Under the pieces are notes generated by a model that saw only the letters and a program-made list of their open reading frames with translations, was not told the DNA's origin and ran no database searches. The translations under genes were made by a program, and so were the position numbers. A DNA stretch of 47,713 bases from an uncultured bacterium (GTDB lineage Bacteria; Actinomycetota; Coriobacteriia; Coriobacteriales; Coriobacteriaceae): contig CAJMRN010000005.1 of the NCBI GenBank assembly GCA_905215815.1, positions 1 through 47,713 of the forward strand. Direction: 5' to 3'. This document shows positions 23,690-32,003 of this stretch, in pieces (position 1 is the first letter of the stretch; each line of letters starts with the position of its first letter).

Positions 23690-24859
23690 ATGAGCACGTA
23701 CGCAATTAAGGCTGACAAGTTCTTCTTGCCGGCAGGCCCGCAACTGGGCGGCTATCTTATGGTCGAGGATGGCGTTTTTGGCGCCTGGCAGGCCGACGAG
23801 CCCTCTTGCGAGATTAAGGACTACACGGGATCGTGGATCGCACCGGGTATGGTCGATACTCACATCCATGGCTTCTACAACCACTCAACTACCGATAACG
23901 ATCCCGAGGGCATCGATATCAGCTCAACCGAGCTCGCCCGTCGCGGTACCACCAGCTGGCTGCCCACGACGTTCACCGATGGCGTCGAACAGATCAAGGA
24001 CGCCTGCGCTGCTATCGCCAAGGCGGACGAGGGCCGCGGCCCCGACTTCTGCGGTGCTCGCATTCAGGGCATCTACCTGGAGGGCCCCTTCTTTACCATG
24101 AAGCACGTGGGCGCGCAGAACCCCGCTTATCTTATCGATCCCTCCGAGGAGGTCTTCGATCAGTGGCAGGAGGCTGCGGGCGGTCGCATCGTTAAGAGCG
24201 CCATGGCGGCCGAGCGCGACGGTGCCGCTGCTTATGCGGCTGCTCTGAACGCCAAGGGTGTGGTGACCAGCATCGGTCACTCCGACGCCACCTACGATGA
24301 GTGCATCGCCGCCATCAACGCCGGTGCCAGCTGCTTTACGCATACCTATAACGGCCAGCGCGGTCTGCATCACCGTGAGCCCGGTGTCGTGGGCGCTGCC
24401 ATGTCCACGCCCGAGACCTACGCCGAGATCATCTGTGACGGCAAGCACGTAAACCCTGCCGCCATCAAGGCGCTGCTACAGGCAAAGGGCTGGCAGCACA
24501 CGGTGCTCATCACCGACTGCCTGGGTTGCGGCGGCATGCCCGAGGGCAGCTACACCAGTGGCGGCATGGACGTCATCATGAAGGACAACCTGTGCTGGCT
24601 CGCCGACGGCAAGAGCATTGCCGGCTCGGTGCTCACGCTTGCCCAGGGCGTCAAGAACATCGTCGACTGGGGCATCGCTAGCGCCGATATCGCCATTCGC
24701 ATGGCAACTGAGGTGCCGGCACGCTCCGCGCACATCGAGGATAAGTGCGGCAGCATCATGCCGGGTCGCGACGCCGACTTTGTCGTGTTCGACCATGAGC
24801 TCACCCTCGTCGAGACGTATGTTGGCGGCCAGAGCGTCGGCAACGCCTTTACCGAGTAA
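23690..24859 (+). CDS. N-acetylgalactosamine/glucosamine-6-phosphate deacetylase (AgaA/NagA family)
   Basis: A 389-residue amidohydrolase. The metal motif DTHIHG gives His58 and His60. GIYLEGPFF supplies the metal Glu. GHSDAT and FTHTYNGQRGLHHREPG supply the other His ligands and phosphate contacts. TDCLGCGGMPEGSY holds the catalytic Asp. It removes acetate from N-acetylhexosamine-6-phosphate in the cytosol, giving the substrate of AgaS. Adjacent agaS favours the galactosamine form (AgaA), but NagA cannot be excluded. I chose ATG 23690, with AAGGAG 5 nt upstream, over the GTG two codons earlier. A fragment similar to its last 43 residues recurs at 27583-27717. Confidence 0.88.
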   Translation: MSTYAIKADKFFLPAGPQLGGYLMVEDGVFGAWQADEPSCEIKDYTGSWIAPGMVDTHIHGFYNHSTTDNDPEGIDISSTELARRGTTSWLPTTFTDGVEQIKDACAAIAKADEGRGPDFCGARIQGIYLEGPFFTMKHVGAQNPAYLIDPSEEVFDQWQEAAGGRIVKSAMAAERDGAAAYAAALNAKGVVTSIGHSDATYDECIAAINAGASCFTHTYNGQRGLHHREPGVVGAAMSTPETYAEIICDGKHVNPAAIKALLQAKGWQHTVLITDCLGCGGMPEGSYTSGGMDVIMKDNLCWLADGKSIAGSVLTLAQGVKNIVDWGIASADIAIRMATEVPARSAHIEDKCGSIMPGRDADFVVFDHELTLVETYVGGQSVGNAFTE

Positions 24860-24865
24860 CGATAG

Positions 24866-24903
24866 AAAAAGACGGCGGGCCCGAATCTGCTCGGACCCGC
24901 CGT
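24866..24903 (-). terminator. Terminator of the flavodoxin gene (shared with the deacetylase end)
   Basis: A 13-bp stem with one mismatch (24872-24884 with 24891-24903). On the minus strand it is followed by T5 (24866-24870). It may stop both converging transcripts. Confidence 0.75.
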
Positions 24904-24934
24904 ATGGGTTAAACGCTCAAAAGCACCTTAACAG

Positions 24935-25519
24935 TTACAGCTTGTTAGCGATCTTCTTTGCCGTGCGCTTGACGCCGGCCACAAGACCCCCCGCGGGATG
25001 CTCCTTTTCGTATGCTAGACGCTTCTCGCGCTTGGCGTACTCTTCGACGATGATATCGCCGTACTCATCTTCGATTTTGTCGAAGAAATCGACAGCTCCC
25101 TTAATCTCTTCGGCAGTTGGGTGCCCCTTCTGGACACCGCCGGTGAGTTTGAACGGCCCCCACGTATCAAAGCCGGGACAGCCGTAGACGCCCATAAAGA
25201 TGGCCTGCCTCATGCGGCAGATGCCATCGATATCCTTGCCGTACCACTTGTTTTTGCCACCGTAGGTCATAAGGCCAAACACCTTGTCCTGCGGCTGCAG
25301 CACGTTCGTGAGCACGCGCGCCATATCTTTGTCGATCTCGGAGTAATAGATGCCCGTGGCGACGCCGATCAGATGATATTCGTGCAGGTCGGGGTACTCG
25401 TTTTTACCGAGTGACTTCACGTCGAGGGTATCGATTTCGGGGTGCGCCTCGACGATGGCGTCCACGAGCTTTTTCGTATTGCCGTGGTGGCGTGAGGCAT
25501 AAAGGATGATGGTTCGCAT
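24935..25519 (-). CDS. Flavodoxin-family protein
   Basis: A 194-residue FMN-binding-type protein. The N-terminus MRTIILYASRHHGNTKKLVDAI fits the flavodoxin phosphate-binding loop (S-x-x-x-x-N-T). It continues with GVATGIYYSEIDKDMARVL and a Lys/Arg-rich C-terminal tail (GVKRTAKKIANKL). Probable cytosolic electron carrier or flavin reductase. I chose the start at 25519 because GAAAGG precedes it and the upstream frame has no family similarity. It is alone on this strand between sugar genes, so its link to the pathway is unclear. Confidence 0.82.
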   Translation of the reverse strand: MRTIILYASRHHGNTKKLVDAIVEAHPEIDTLDVKSLGKNEYPDLHEYHLIGVATGIYYSEIDKDMARVLTNVLQPQDKVFGLMTYGGKNKWYGKDIDGICRMRQAIFMGVYGCPGFDTWGPFKLTGGVQKGHPTAEEIKGAVDFFDKIEDEYGDIIVEEYAKREKRLAYEKEHPAGGLVAGVKRTAKKIANKL

Positions 25520-25675
25520 AAGAAGGCCTTTCAGCTGTAATTGCATCAATGTCTGTATGGTACCCCGTTGCATGGCTGGGAAACCGGACGCATCGATGAA
25601 CGTGCGGGTTTGTCCTTTGGTCAGGGCCGAGACGGGTTCTTGCGAGCAAAAAGCAGTTGTTCGAAAGGATGGACA

Positions 25676-26557
25676 ATGGAATACGCTCTCTCCAACGATT
25701 CGATTTCTATCAAGGTCTCCACGACCGGTGGTTCGTTTACCTCGATTGAGGCTGGAGGTCGCGAGTACTTGTGGCAGGGCGATCCCGCCGTGTGGTCCGG
25801 CCAGGCACCGATTTGCTTCCCGATTTGCGGAGGTTTGCGCGATAACAGCGCCATGACGTTTGCCGGACATCATGTGAAGCTCGCCCGCCATGGGTTTGCG
25901 CGCAAACAGGAGTGGAAGCTGCTGAGCCAGAGCGAGAACGAGCTGGCGATGTGCCTGGCTTCGGAGGATAACGCCGCGCTGCTGAGCGATTATCCGTATC
26001 CGTTTAAGCTTGTCGCCCGCTATACGCTCGAGGACGCCGCCGTGCGCGTCTCCTATGAGGTTACCAACGAGGGCACCGAGGACATGCCTTTCTTTATCGG
26101 TGGACACCCCGGCTTTAGGTGCCCGCTCGATGAGGGCGAGGCCTATACGGACTACGAGTTGCGTTTTGAGAAAGACGAGGCTGCTGAGCTTTGCACTGCC
26201 GTCCCCTCGACTGGCTTGATTGACGTGACCAACCGCTCCAAGAACCCCATGGTGGGAAAGACGCTGCCTCTGTCACATGAGCTCTTCGATTTTGCGGAGA
26301 CCATCTTTGACGTGCTCGAGAGCCGTCAGGTCACGCTTTCCAAAAAGGGCGAGGACAAGGGTGTTCGCCTGAGCTTTGAGGGCTTCCCGTACCTCATTGT
26401 GTGGAGCAAGCCCGAGGGTGATTTTGTGGCAGTTGAGCCCTGGGGCGGTCTTTCGACCTGCTCCGATGAGGACGACGTGCTTGAGCACAAGCGCGGCTGC
26501 CTTATCGCCAAGCCCAAAGAAACCATCGTGCGCTCGTTCACAATCGAGATTCTGTAG
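25676..26557 (+). CDS. LacX-like aldose 1-epimerase family protein
   Basis: A 293-residue protein of the galactose mutarotase-like superfamily. It has YLWQGDPAVWSGQAPICFP and LARHGFARKQEWKL (the His96-equivalent region), GGHPGFRCPL, and an E near the end (VAVEPWGG) as catalytic base. LacX proteins are found in lac/tagatose-6-phosphate operons of lactic acid bacteria. Here it lies 60 nt upstream of a LacC-like kinase on the same strand, which repeats that link. The start at 25676 has AAAGGA 6 nt upstream; an in-frame ATG 45 codons earlier falls in the divergent flavodoxin promoter region. The natural substrate of LacX is unproven. Confidence 0.82.
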   Translation: MEYALSNDSISIKVSTTGGSFTSIEAGGREYLWQGDPAVWSGQAPICFPICGGLRDNSAMTFAGHHVKLARHGFARKQEWKLLSQSENELAMCLASEDNAALLSDYPYPFKLVARYTLEDAAVRVSYEVTNEGTEDMPFFIGGHPGFRCPLDEGEAYTDYELRFEKDEAAELCTAVPSTGLIDVTNRSKNPMVGKTLPLSHELFDFAETIFDVLESRQVTLSKKGEDKGVRLSFEGFPYLIVWSKPEGDFVAVEPWGGLSTCSDEDDVLEHKRGCLIAKPKETIVRSFTIEIL

Positions 26558-26616
26558 TCGCATGTAGCCAATTCGTTTTGCAAGGCATAAGGAGCCTGCG
26601 AGATAAGGAGCTAGAA

Positions 26617-27552
26617 ATGATCCTCACCGTTACGATGAACCCGTCCGTCGATACGCGCTATCAGCTCGATGAGCTCGTCATCGACGACGTCAACCGTGTG
26701 ACGCCCGAAAAGACCGCCGGCGGCAAGGGCCTTAACGTAGCCCGCGTCCTGGGTCAGCTGGGCGACGACGTTGTGGCAACCGGCCTGCTCGGCGGCCACA
26801 TGGGCGCCTATATGGCCGAGCTCATGGATGCCAACGGCATTAAGAATGACTTTGTGCCCATCAAGGGCGAGACTCGCATTTGCCTCAACATACTCCACGC
26901 CGGCAACCAGACCGAGCTGCTCGAGAGCGGCCCGACAATTGCCCCCGAGGAGCTCGATGCCTTTACCGCCAAGTTTACCGAGCTTGCGGGCAAGGCCGAC
27001 GTCGTCACTATTTCGGGTTCGCTGCCCCGCGGTGTCGAGGCAGACTACTACGCCAAGATTACGGGCATTGCCGAGAACGCCGGCGCCAAGGTGCTGCTCG
27101 ATACCTCGGGTGCCTCGCTCGAGGCTGCACTCAAGTCCGAGGTCAAGCCTGAGCTGGTTAAGCCTAACCTGACCGAAATTAACGGCCTTTTGGGCACGAG
27201 CTTTACCACCGACGATGTGGACGAGCTCCGCGCCGCGCTCGCCTCTGACGCCCGCTTCTCCGATATCCCCTGGGTCGTCGTATCCATGGGCGCTGCCGGC
27301 TCCGTTGGCTTCCACAATGGCCGTGCGTTCCGTGCGAAGACGCCCGATATCCCCGCCGTTAACGCTACGGGCTCTGGCGACTCGACCATTGCCGGTTTCG
27401 CACATGCGATTGCTGCTGGCGCGGATGACGAGACAGTATTGCGTACCGCCAACACCTGCGGCAAGCTCAATGCCATGGATCCCATGACTGGCCACTTGGT
27501 TATGGATCGTTGGGACGAGGTTTACAACGGCGTTGTCGTGACCGAGCTGTAG
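26617..27552 (+). CDS. lacC: LacC-like tagatose-6-phosphate / 1-phosphofructokinase (PfkB family)
   Basis: A 311-residue PfkB-family sugar kinase: MILTVTMNPSVDTRYQLDEL at the start, GGKGLNVARVLGQLG, SGSLPRGV, and the catalytic Asp255 in TGSGDSTIAGF. In this context it should phosphorylate tagatose-6-phosphate to the 1,6-bisphosphate, the step after AgaS and also after LacAB in lactose breakdown. FruK or PfkB specificity cannot be excluded by sequence. AAGGAG lies 7 nt before the ATG at 26617. The next enzyme, tagatose-bisphosphate aldolase, is absent from the window. A deacetylase remnant follows immediately. Confidence 0.85.
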   Translation: MILTVTMNPSVDTRYQLDELVIDDVNRVTPEKTAGGKGLNVARVLGQLGDDVVATGLLGGHMGAYMAELMDANGIKNDFVPIKGETRICLNILHAGNQTELLESGPTIAPEELDAFTAKFTELAGKADVVTISGSLPRGVEADYYAKITGIAENAGAKVLLDTSGASLEAALKSEVKPELVKPNLTEINGLLGTSFTTDDVDELRAALASDARFSDIPWVVVSMGAAGSVGFHNGRAFRAKTPDIPAVNATGSGDSTIAGFAHAIAAGADDETVLRTANTCGKLNAMDPMTGHLVMDRWDEVYNGVVVTEL

Positions 27553-27582
27553 GAGCTTGTGCTGCGGTCCCGGCATCGGTTG

Positions 27583-27717
27583 CTAGCTCATGTCGACGAC
27601 AAGTGCAGTAGCATTATGCCGGGGCGCGACGCTGACACTGTCGTGTTCAATCCCGACCTTACCCTGGTCGAGACGCATGTGGGTGGCAACAGCTTTGGTA
27701 ATGCGTTTGCCGAGTAG
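27583..27717 (+). pseudogene. Remnant of a second AgaA/NagA-type deacetylase C-terminus
   Basis: The frame ending at TAG 27715-27717 reads AHVDDKCSSIMPGRDADTVV, then FNPDLTLVETHVGG, then NSFGNAFAE. It aligns nearly residue by residue with the end of the intact deacetylase (AHIEDKCGSIMPGRDADFVV ... GNAFTE). Nothing before position 27583 matches, so only the last 43 residues or so survive. It cannot function. It marks a lost paralogue or a duplication between lacC and the YhcH gene. Confidence 0.85.
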
Positions 27718-27749
27718 CCGCCAAAGAAACGATCCGAGAGGGGATTTAG

Positions 27750-28223
27750 ATGATTTACGGTGCATTGGGCGATATCGAGGAGTACCGCGGAATGCTCAAG
27801 GGCCTCGACGTGCTGATCGACTGGCTCGAGGAGAACGACCCGGCGCAGCTCGAGGTCGGCAGCCATCCGATTCTGGGCGACAAGGTCTTTGCGAACGTCA
27901 TGGCTCCCACGACGCGTCCCGAAGCCGAGGCTCACTATGAGACGCATCAGCGCTATCACGACCTGCAGATCGACGTCGAGGGTCGCGAGGCCTTTAAGGT
28001 TGCCACGGGCAGCCTGACGCTGGTTCAGGAGTTTGACGAGAAGGACGACTACGATCTGGTCGATTCCGACGCCTCGATCGCCGGCGATCTTGCTGACGAC
28101 AAGTTTGCGCTGTTTGTTGCCGGCGAGCCTCACATGCCCACGCTCGAGTTCCCGGGCGATGGCGCGCAGCCGGTCAAGAAGATCTGCTTTAAGCTGCTTG
28201 CAGACGCTTACTGGGAAGTGTAA
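27750..28223 (+). CDS. YhcH/YjgK/YiaL family (DUF386) protein
   Basis: A 157-residue cupin-fold protein: MIYGALGDIEEYRG at the start, RPEAEAHYETHQRYHDLQIDVEG with the His/Glu metal site, and EPHMPTLEF near the end. Family members such as NanQ help sialic acid anomer conversion; others sit in sugar operons with unclear roles. Here it is downstream of the amino-sugar and tagatose genes, so it may act as an anomerase for a pathway sugar. GAGAGGGG precedes the start. A terminator follows at 28284. Confidence 0.88.
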   Translation: MIYGALGDIEEYRGMLKGLDVLIDWLEENDPAQLEVGSHPILGDKVFANVMAPTTRPEAEAHYETHQRYHDLQIDVEGREAFKVATGSLTLVQEFDEKDDYDLVDSDASIAGDLADDKFALFVAGEPHMPTLEFPGDGAQPVKKICFKLLADAYWEV

Positions 28224-28283
28224 CGAGCCGCTCGGCTGAGCTGTTCGTTTTGCGAGCGTTATCCCTTGGAGGAACGCGCTTGG

Positions 28284-28334
28284 GCCCCGCTGATCGCGGT
28301 TCCTTTGGGGATTGCGGTTGGCGGGGCTTTTGTT
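28284..28334 (+). terminator. Terminator after the YhcH gene
   Basis: A 7-bp GCCCCGC/GCGGGGC stem (28284-28290 with 28321-28327) closes a larger structured loop and is followed by ttttgtt. Confidence 0.65.
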
Positions 28335-28395
28335 GAGTAGGGGAGTTGCCGGCGGCGTTGTGCTTGGATTGGCGGATGCGCGCCCGAAATCGGCA

Positions 28396-28420
28396 ACAAA
28401 AAAGCCGCCCGAAGGCGGCT
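28396..28420 (-). terminator. Terminator of tRNA-Thr
   Basis: On the minus strand, stem AGCCGCC/GGCGGCT (28403-28409 with 28414-28420) with a TTCG tetraloop, followed by T6. Confidence 0.92.
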
Positions 28421-28431
28421 ATCTTGTGCAA

Positions 28432-28507
28432 TGGAGCCAGCGACCGGGCTCGAACCGGTGACCCCCGCTTTACGAGAGCGGTGCTCTACCAACTGAGCTA
28501 CGCTGGC
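28432..28507 (-). tRNA. tRNA-Thr (anticodon CGT)
   Basis: Acceptor stem gccagcg with cgctggc, then the D-arm (agctcagttggtagagc), anticodon stem ccgct/agcgg with loop ctCGTaa, T-arm ggttcgagcc, discriminator T and encoded CCA (28434-28432). The anticodon CGT reads ACG. It is a single tRNA with its own promoter and terminator. Confidence 0.96.
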
Positions 28508-28546
28508 GGCCATGTGATGACGCAACTGAGGCGTCAACGGCTGTCT

Positions 28547-28575
28547 ATGATACGGGACATCGCAAATCCGCGCAA
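28547..28575 (-). promoter_or_regulatory. Promoter of tRNA-Thr
   Basis: On the minus strand, TTGCGC (28570-28575), a 17-nt spacer and TATCAT (28547-28552), about 40 nt upstream of the mature 5' end. Confidence 0.6.
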
Positions 28576-28664
28576 GTGTTCTGACGGCTTTTCTCACTTT
28601 AAATGCACTAATATTGGAGACGTGATGTCTTGCTCTTACGGGTCTCAAACAGAATGGGGTGGCG

Positions 28665-29147
28665 ATGGCTCAACCCAAGATTCTTCTCACACGCATCGAT
28701 GACCGGTTTATTTACGGGCAAGACGTTGAGCTGTGGAACGAAGTCGTGGGTTCCAACCTTGTTTTAATTGTCAACGATGAGATTGCGGCTGATTCGCGCA
28801 AGTGGGCCCCTATGAGGGTGGCGACACCCGAGGGTGTCTGGACGCGGTTTTTCTCGGTGCAAAGGACTGTCGACATCATTCATACCGCAACGCCGCGCCA
28901 AAGGATTCTCATCATGGTGGCGTCGCCCACGGATGCACTCGCGCTGGTTAAGGGTGGTGTGCCGATCACCAAGATCAGCATTGGCCATATGCAGGCGGGG
29001 GAGGGCAAGCACCCCATAACGCCCGCAGTCGCCGTAGATGACGCAGATGTCGCAGCCCTCAAAGAGCTGCAGGCGCTCGGCATAGAGCTAGAAATCCGCT
29101 ATCTCCCCAGTTCCGCCCCCGACCCCATCGGCAATCTGTTCAACTGA
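28665..29147 (+). CDS. Orphan EIIB-like protein lacking the phosphorylated His
   Basis: A 160-residue paralogue of the EIIB at 18928, the same length and collinear throughout (ILLTRIDDRFIYGQDVELW against ILLTRIDNRLVHGQVATQW). The residue equal to the phospho-accepting His17 is Tyr17. The rest of the fold is kept, including LVKGGVPITKISIGHM and ELEIRYLPS. The frame is intact, so it is not simply a decayed copy. It stands alone after the tRNA with no EIIA, EIIC or EIID. It cannot pass phosphate in the normal way. It may have become a regulatory or binding protein, or may be an early-stage loss. ATG 28665 is preferred over GTG 28659. Confidence 0.85.
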   Translation: MAQPKILLTRIDDRFIYGQDVELWNEVVGSNLVLIVNDEIAADSRKWAPMRVATPEGVWTRFFSVQRTVDIIHTATPRQRILIMVASPTDALALVKGGVPITKISIGHMQAGEGKHPITPAVAVDDADVAALKELQALGIELEIRYLPSSAPDPIGNLFN

Positions 29148-29212
29148 TCCCTTGGGGACGGAGGAAAACGGATCATTTTGCCTTCGTAGGGGATCTGTGT
29201 GGCGCTGTCCGC

Positions 29213-29366
29213 CAAAACTATGCCGGTTTACTACGATGAATTGCTTATCGCCGAGCATGCCAAATTTGCAGAGAATAAAACCGCAGGTAGACGAGTTGCT
29301 AATTTTTTATAAACCAGCGCGTGGTCGGACATAGTGGGTTCATCGTAGTAATTCGGCATAGTTTTG
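29213..29366. mobile_element. Candidate MITE-like element with 28-bp inverted ends
   Basis: Arms 29213-29240 and 29339-29366 are reverse complements with two mismatches. The 98-nt core is AT-rich and codes for nothing. It is 154 bp long and differs in sequence from the element at 8183. Confidence 0.55.
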
Positions 29367-29413
29367 TTATGTCACCAATTCGGTGGCATCGAAAAGAAGG
29401 ATTTAGGCATGAA

Positions 29414-29449
29414 GCAGCGCCCGTCGGCGGTGGTGCCAGCGGGCGCTGC
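29414..29449 (-). terminator. Hairpin after the mutarotase gene
   Basis: A perfect 10-bp stem (29414-29423 with 29440-29449), 25 nt past the galM stop on the minus strand. There is no U-run, so the function is uncertain. Confidence 0.4.
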
Positions 29450-29473
29450 CGTGTGATATGTCGCGTTGTGGGT

Positions 29474-30526
29474 TTAGTGCCTCATAAAGTGGTACTCGAT
29501 CACATTGCTGTAGGGGTGACCCGGGCCCACGATGCCCTGCGGGAACAGCGGCTGGTGCGGCGTGTCGGGGTACATCTCGGCCTCGAGAGCAAAGCCGGCA
29601 CCCCAACCGTAGTTGGCATCGTCCTTGGCGTGCTCGTCACCCAACCAATTGCCGGTGTAGAGCTGCACGCCCGGGGCGGTGGTGTAGTAGTCCAGCTCGC
29701 GGCCGGTCCACATCTCCTCGACATGCAGGGCGCGACGCAGGTTGCGGCCGTACTGATAGCCATCGATGCACAGGCAGTGATCGTAGCCGCGTGCCTGCTT
29801 AATCTGCGGGTCGTCGGCCTCCATGCCGGGCGCGACAGGACGCAGCTCGCGGAAGTCGAATGGCGTGCCTTCGACCGGAGCAATCTCGCCGGTGGGGATG
29901 TTCTGCTCGTTAATGGGCAGGTAGTGGGCAGCGTTAGCAACAAAGAAGTGCTCACAGTCCATGCCGGCGTTATGGCCGGCAAGGTTAAAGTACGTGTGGT
30001 TGGTCATGGACACGTAGGTGGCGCGGTCGCTCTCGCAACCATACTCGATGCGGAAGACACCGGTGCGCGTAACGGTAAACACAGCCGTAAAGGTTCGGTT
30101 GCCGGGCAGGCCCAGCTCGCCATCCTTAAGCGAGGTGGTCATGCGCACGGCGTTATGGACCTCGTCGAGCTCAACATCCCACACGCGTTTATGCAGGCCG
30201 TGCTCAAGATCGCTGTGTAGGTTGTTGGCGCCCTCGTTGGCGGGCATATGCCAGTCCGTGCCGTCGATGGTGATCGTGGCGCCCGCGGTGCGGTTTGCCA
30301 CGGGGCCGATGGTCGCGCCAAAGCAGGCGGGGTTGTCAAAGTAATCCTCGAGCTTATCGAAGCCCAGCACCACATCGCGCACGTTGCCGGGAATATCGGG
30401 CACATCGATACCCAGCACGGTGGCGCCATAGTCCATAATGCGAACGCAGATCTCGGGCCCGTTGAGGGTATAACGATGAACGGAGGTGCCGCACGGCGCG
30501 GTGCCGAAAAGCTCGGAAGTGATCAT
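29474..30526 (-). CDS. galM: Galactose mutarotase (aldose 1-epimerase)
   Basis: A 350-residue cytosolic enzyme that interconverts alpha and beta anomers of aldoses. Motifs are GFDKLEDYFDNPACFGATIGP with VANRTAGATI, then the catalytic His in SMTNHTYFNLAGH, and Glu in GFALEAEMYPDTPHQP. The length is normal. I chose the start at 30526 because TAGGAA lies 6 nt upstream and the upstream residues are not family-like. It diverges from a DeoR regulator and may be controlled by it. It supports use of galactose or lactose residues alongside the cassettes downstream. Confidence 0.92.
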   Translation of the reverse strand: MITSELFGTAPCGTSVHRYTLNGPEICVRIMDYGATVLGIDVPDIPGNVRDVVLGFDKLEDYFDNPACFGATIGPVANRTAGATITIDGTDWHMPANEGANNLHSDLEHGLHKRVWDVELDEVHNAVRMTTSLKDGELGLPGNRTFTAVFTVTRTGVFRIEYGCESDRATYVSMTNHTYFNLAGHNAGMDCEHFFVANAAHYLPINEQNIPTGEIAPVEGTPFDFRELRPVAPGMEADDPQIKQARGYDHCLCIDGYQYGRNLRRALHVEEMWTGRELDYYTTAPGVQLYTGNWLGDEHAKDDANYGWGAGFALEAEMYPDTPHQPLFPQGIVGPGHPYSNVIEYHFMRH

Positions 30527-30732
30527 TTGGTTCCTAACATCGAGGTATTTCGGACAAACTGTAGCGCGAACAGGTGAGATTATCACTACACCCCACTAAA
30601 GCAGGGGGTATTTTTCTCAAAAAAGTGATGATTGGAGCTGTGCGGGTGTTCATTTTTGACGCGCACGAGTCTGATACAATTTGTTCGTTACTGTTTGAAT
30701 GATATGCGCGCAAAGAACGGCGAGGATTCATC

Positions 30733-31497
30733 GTGATTAAGGCAGAGCGACAGGATAAGGTTCGTCAGCTGCTCGAAGAGCAGGGCACGGTTTCGGTCAA
30801 GGAGATTTCGGATGCGCTGGGCGTTTCGGATATGACGATTCGCCGCGACCTCGAAGAACTTGCGAGCCTGGGCGAGATCGAGCGCGTGCACGGCGGCGCC
30901 CGTAGCGCACAGGGACGTCCCCATGCTATGTTGCGCCATGAGTATTCGCACAGCGAAAAGCGCACTAAGCATGCCGAGGAAAAGCTGCAGATTGCGCGCC
31001 GTGCTGTGAAGCTTATCGAGGAGGGCTCGACCATCTTTTTGGGTACGGGCACTACGGTGGAACAGATGGCCTCGATGCTGCCGGCGTGTCGCCTGCGCAT
31101 TGTGACCAACTCGCTTTCGGTGTTTAACCTGCTCGAGGCGCGCGAAGACTGCGACCTGTGCCTCGTGGGCGGCATGTACCGTCGCCGCACCGCCGCTTTT
31201 GTGGGACCAACGGCCGAGGATACCCTGCGTGCGTTGGGCATCGACGCGGCGTTTATCGGCGCCAACGGCATTCTGGATGGCGATGTGTCTACGTCCAATA
31301 TGGACGAGGGCCGTATCCAGCAGCTCGCCTTTAGCAAGGCAGACTCGCGCTACTTGATCGCCGATTCAAGCAAGATCGGCAAGCGCGACTTCTACACCTT
31401 CTGCCGCCTGGACAGCTTGGACGCCGTGGTGTGCGAGCCGGGCATCGCCGCCGAGAATCGCGCCGCCATCGAGGAACACACGCAGGTCATCTGCTAG
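30733..31497 (+). CDS. DeoR-family transcriptional regulator
   Basis: A 254-residue repressor. The N-terminal HTH (RQDKVRQLLEEQGTVSVKEI, then SDALGVSDMTIRRDLEEL) carries the DeoR signature, followed by the linker RVHGGA. The DeoRC sensor domain has FLGTGTTVEQMASML, VTNSLSVFNLL and the DSSKIGKRDF motif. Such proteins sense sugar phosphates; LacR and AgaR types respond to tagatose-6-phosphate, which fits this neighbourhood. GTG start at 30733 with GAGGA upstream. It diverges from galM and converges on the first GH1 gene across the 55-nt repeat cluster. Confidence 0.9.
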   Translation: MIKAERQDKVRQLLEEQGTVSVKEISDALGVSDMTIRRDLEELASLGEIERVHGGARSAQGRPHAMLRHEYSHSEKRTKHAEEKLQIARRAVKLIEEGSTIFLGTGTTVEQMASMLPACRLRIVTNSLSVFNLLEAREDCDLCLVGGMYRRRTAAFVGPTAEDTLRALGIDAAFIGANGILDGDVSTSNMDEGRIQQLAFSKADSRYLIADSSKIGKRDFYTFCRLDSLDAVVCEPGIAAENRAAIEEHTQVIC

Positions 31498-31618
31498 CTA
31501 ACGCTATGGGATTGCCAACAGGCGATGCGGGAGGACTTTTACCTCCTGTCATTGTGGGGAATCAACGCGTGAGCGCTACGCGATATGACGCGTAAATGAG
31601 GACTCCACTATCAAATTG

Positions 31619-31909
31619 TCTCAATCTGTGACAGGTAGGGGTGAAATCACCAACCAGATGTTACAGATTGGGGGGATTGTCCTGTGCATTTGTCTCAATC
31701 TGTAACAGCTAGGACCCAAAAACTCGACTAGATGTTACAGATCGAGATTTTGTCTACCCAGCCATCATCTTTGTCTCGATCTGTAACAGTTAGACGGCCA
31801 AAAGCGAATCAGATGTTACAGATCTAGACATTTCGAACCGGGTGCCCCCGTTCATCTCAATTTGTAACAATTGGGGCCGAAAATCCCTGCTAGATGTTAC
31901 AGATCGAGA
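31619..31909. repeat. Four copies of a 55-nt hairpin repeat
   Basis: Units lie at 31619-31673, 31693-31747, 31774-31828 and 31855-31909. Each has 15-nt arms of the form TCTC(A/G)ATCTGTAACA and TGTTACAGAT(C/T)GAGA around a 25-nt loop. Starts are 74, 81 and 81 nt apart. They fill the convergent gap between the DeoR gene and the first GH1 gene. The stretch 31498-31618 holds only small dyads. Confidence 0.92.
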
Positions 31910-31933
31910 CAAATGGCCTGTTCGGGCCGAGCC

Positions 31934-31981
31934 AAAACAAAAAGGCCGCATGCGAACCCGTGGAGGATTTCACATGCGGCC
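31934..31981 (-). terminator. Terminator of the first PTS-GH1 operon
   Basis: A 9-bp stem GGCCGCATG/CATGCGGCC (31944-31952 with 31973-31981), followed on the minus strand by tttttgttttg. Confidence 0.75.
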
Positions 31982-32003
31982 GACAGGGGGTATGCGGCTT
32001 GAA

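Noticed and set aside
27590..27940. A 116-codon plus-strand frame across the deacetylase remnant
   Set aside because: It is in the wrong frame for both the remnant and the YhcH gene.
31619..31909. CRISPR array
   Set aside because: Units are 55-nt hairpins with variable loops, spacers are only 19-26 nt, other copies lie in distant gaps, and no cas gene is present.
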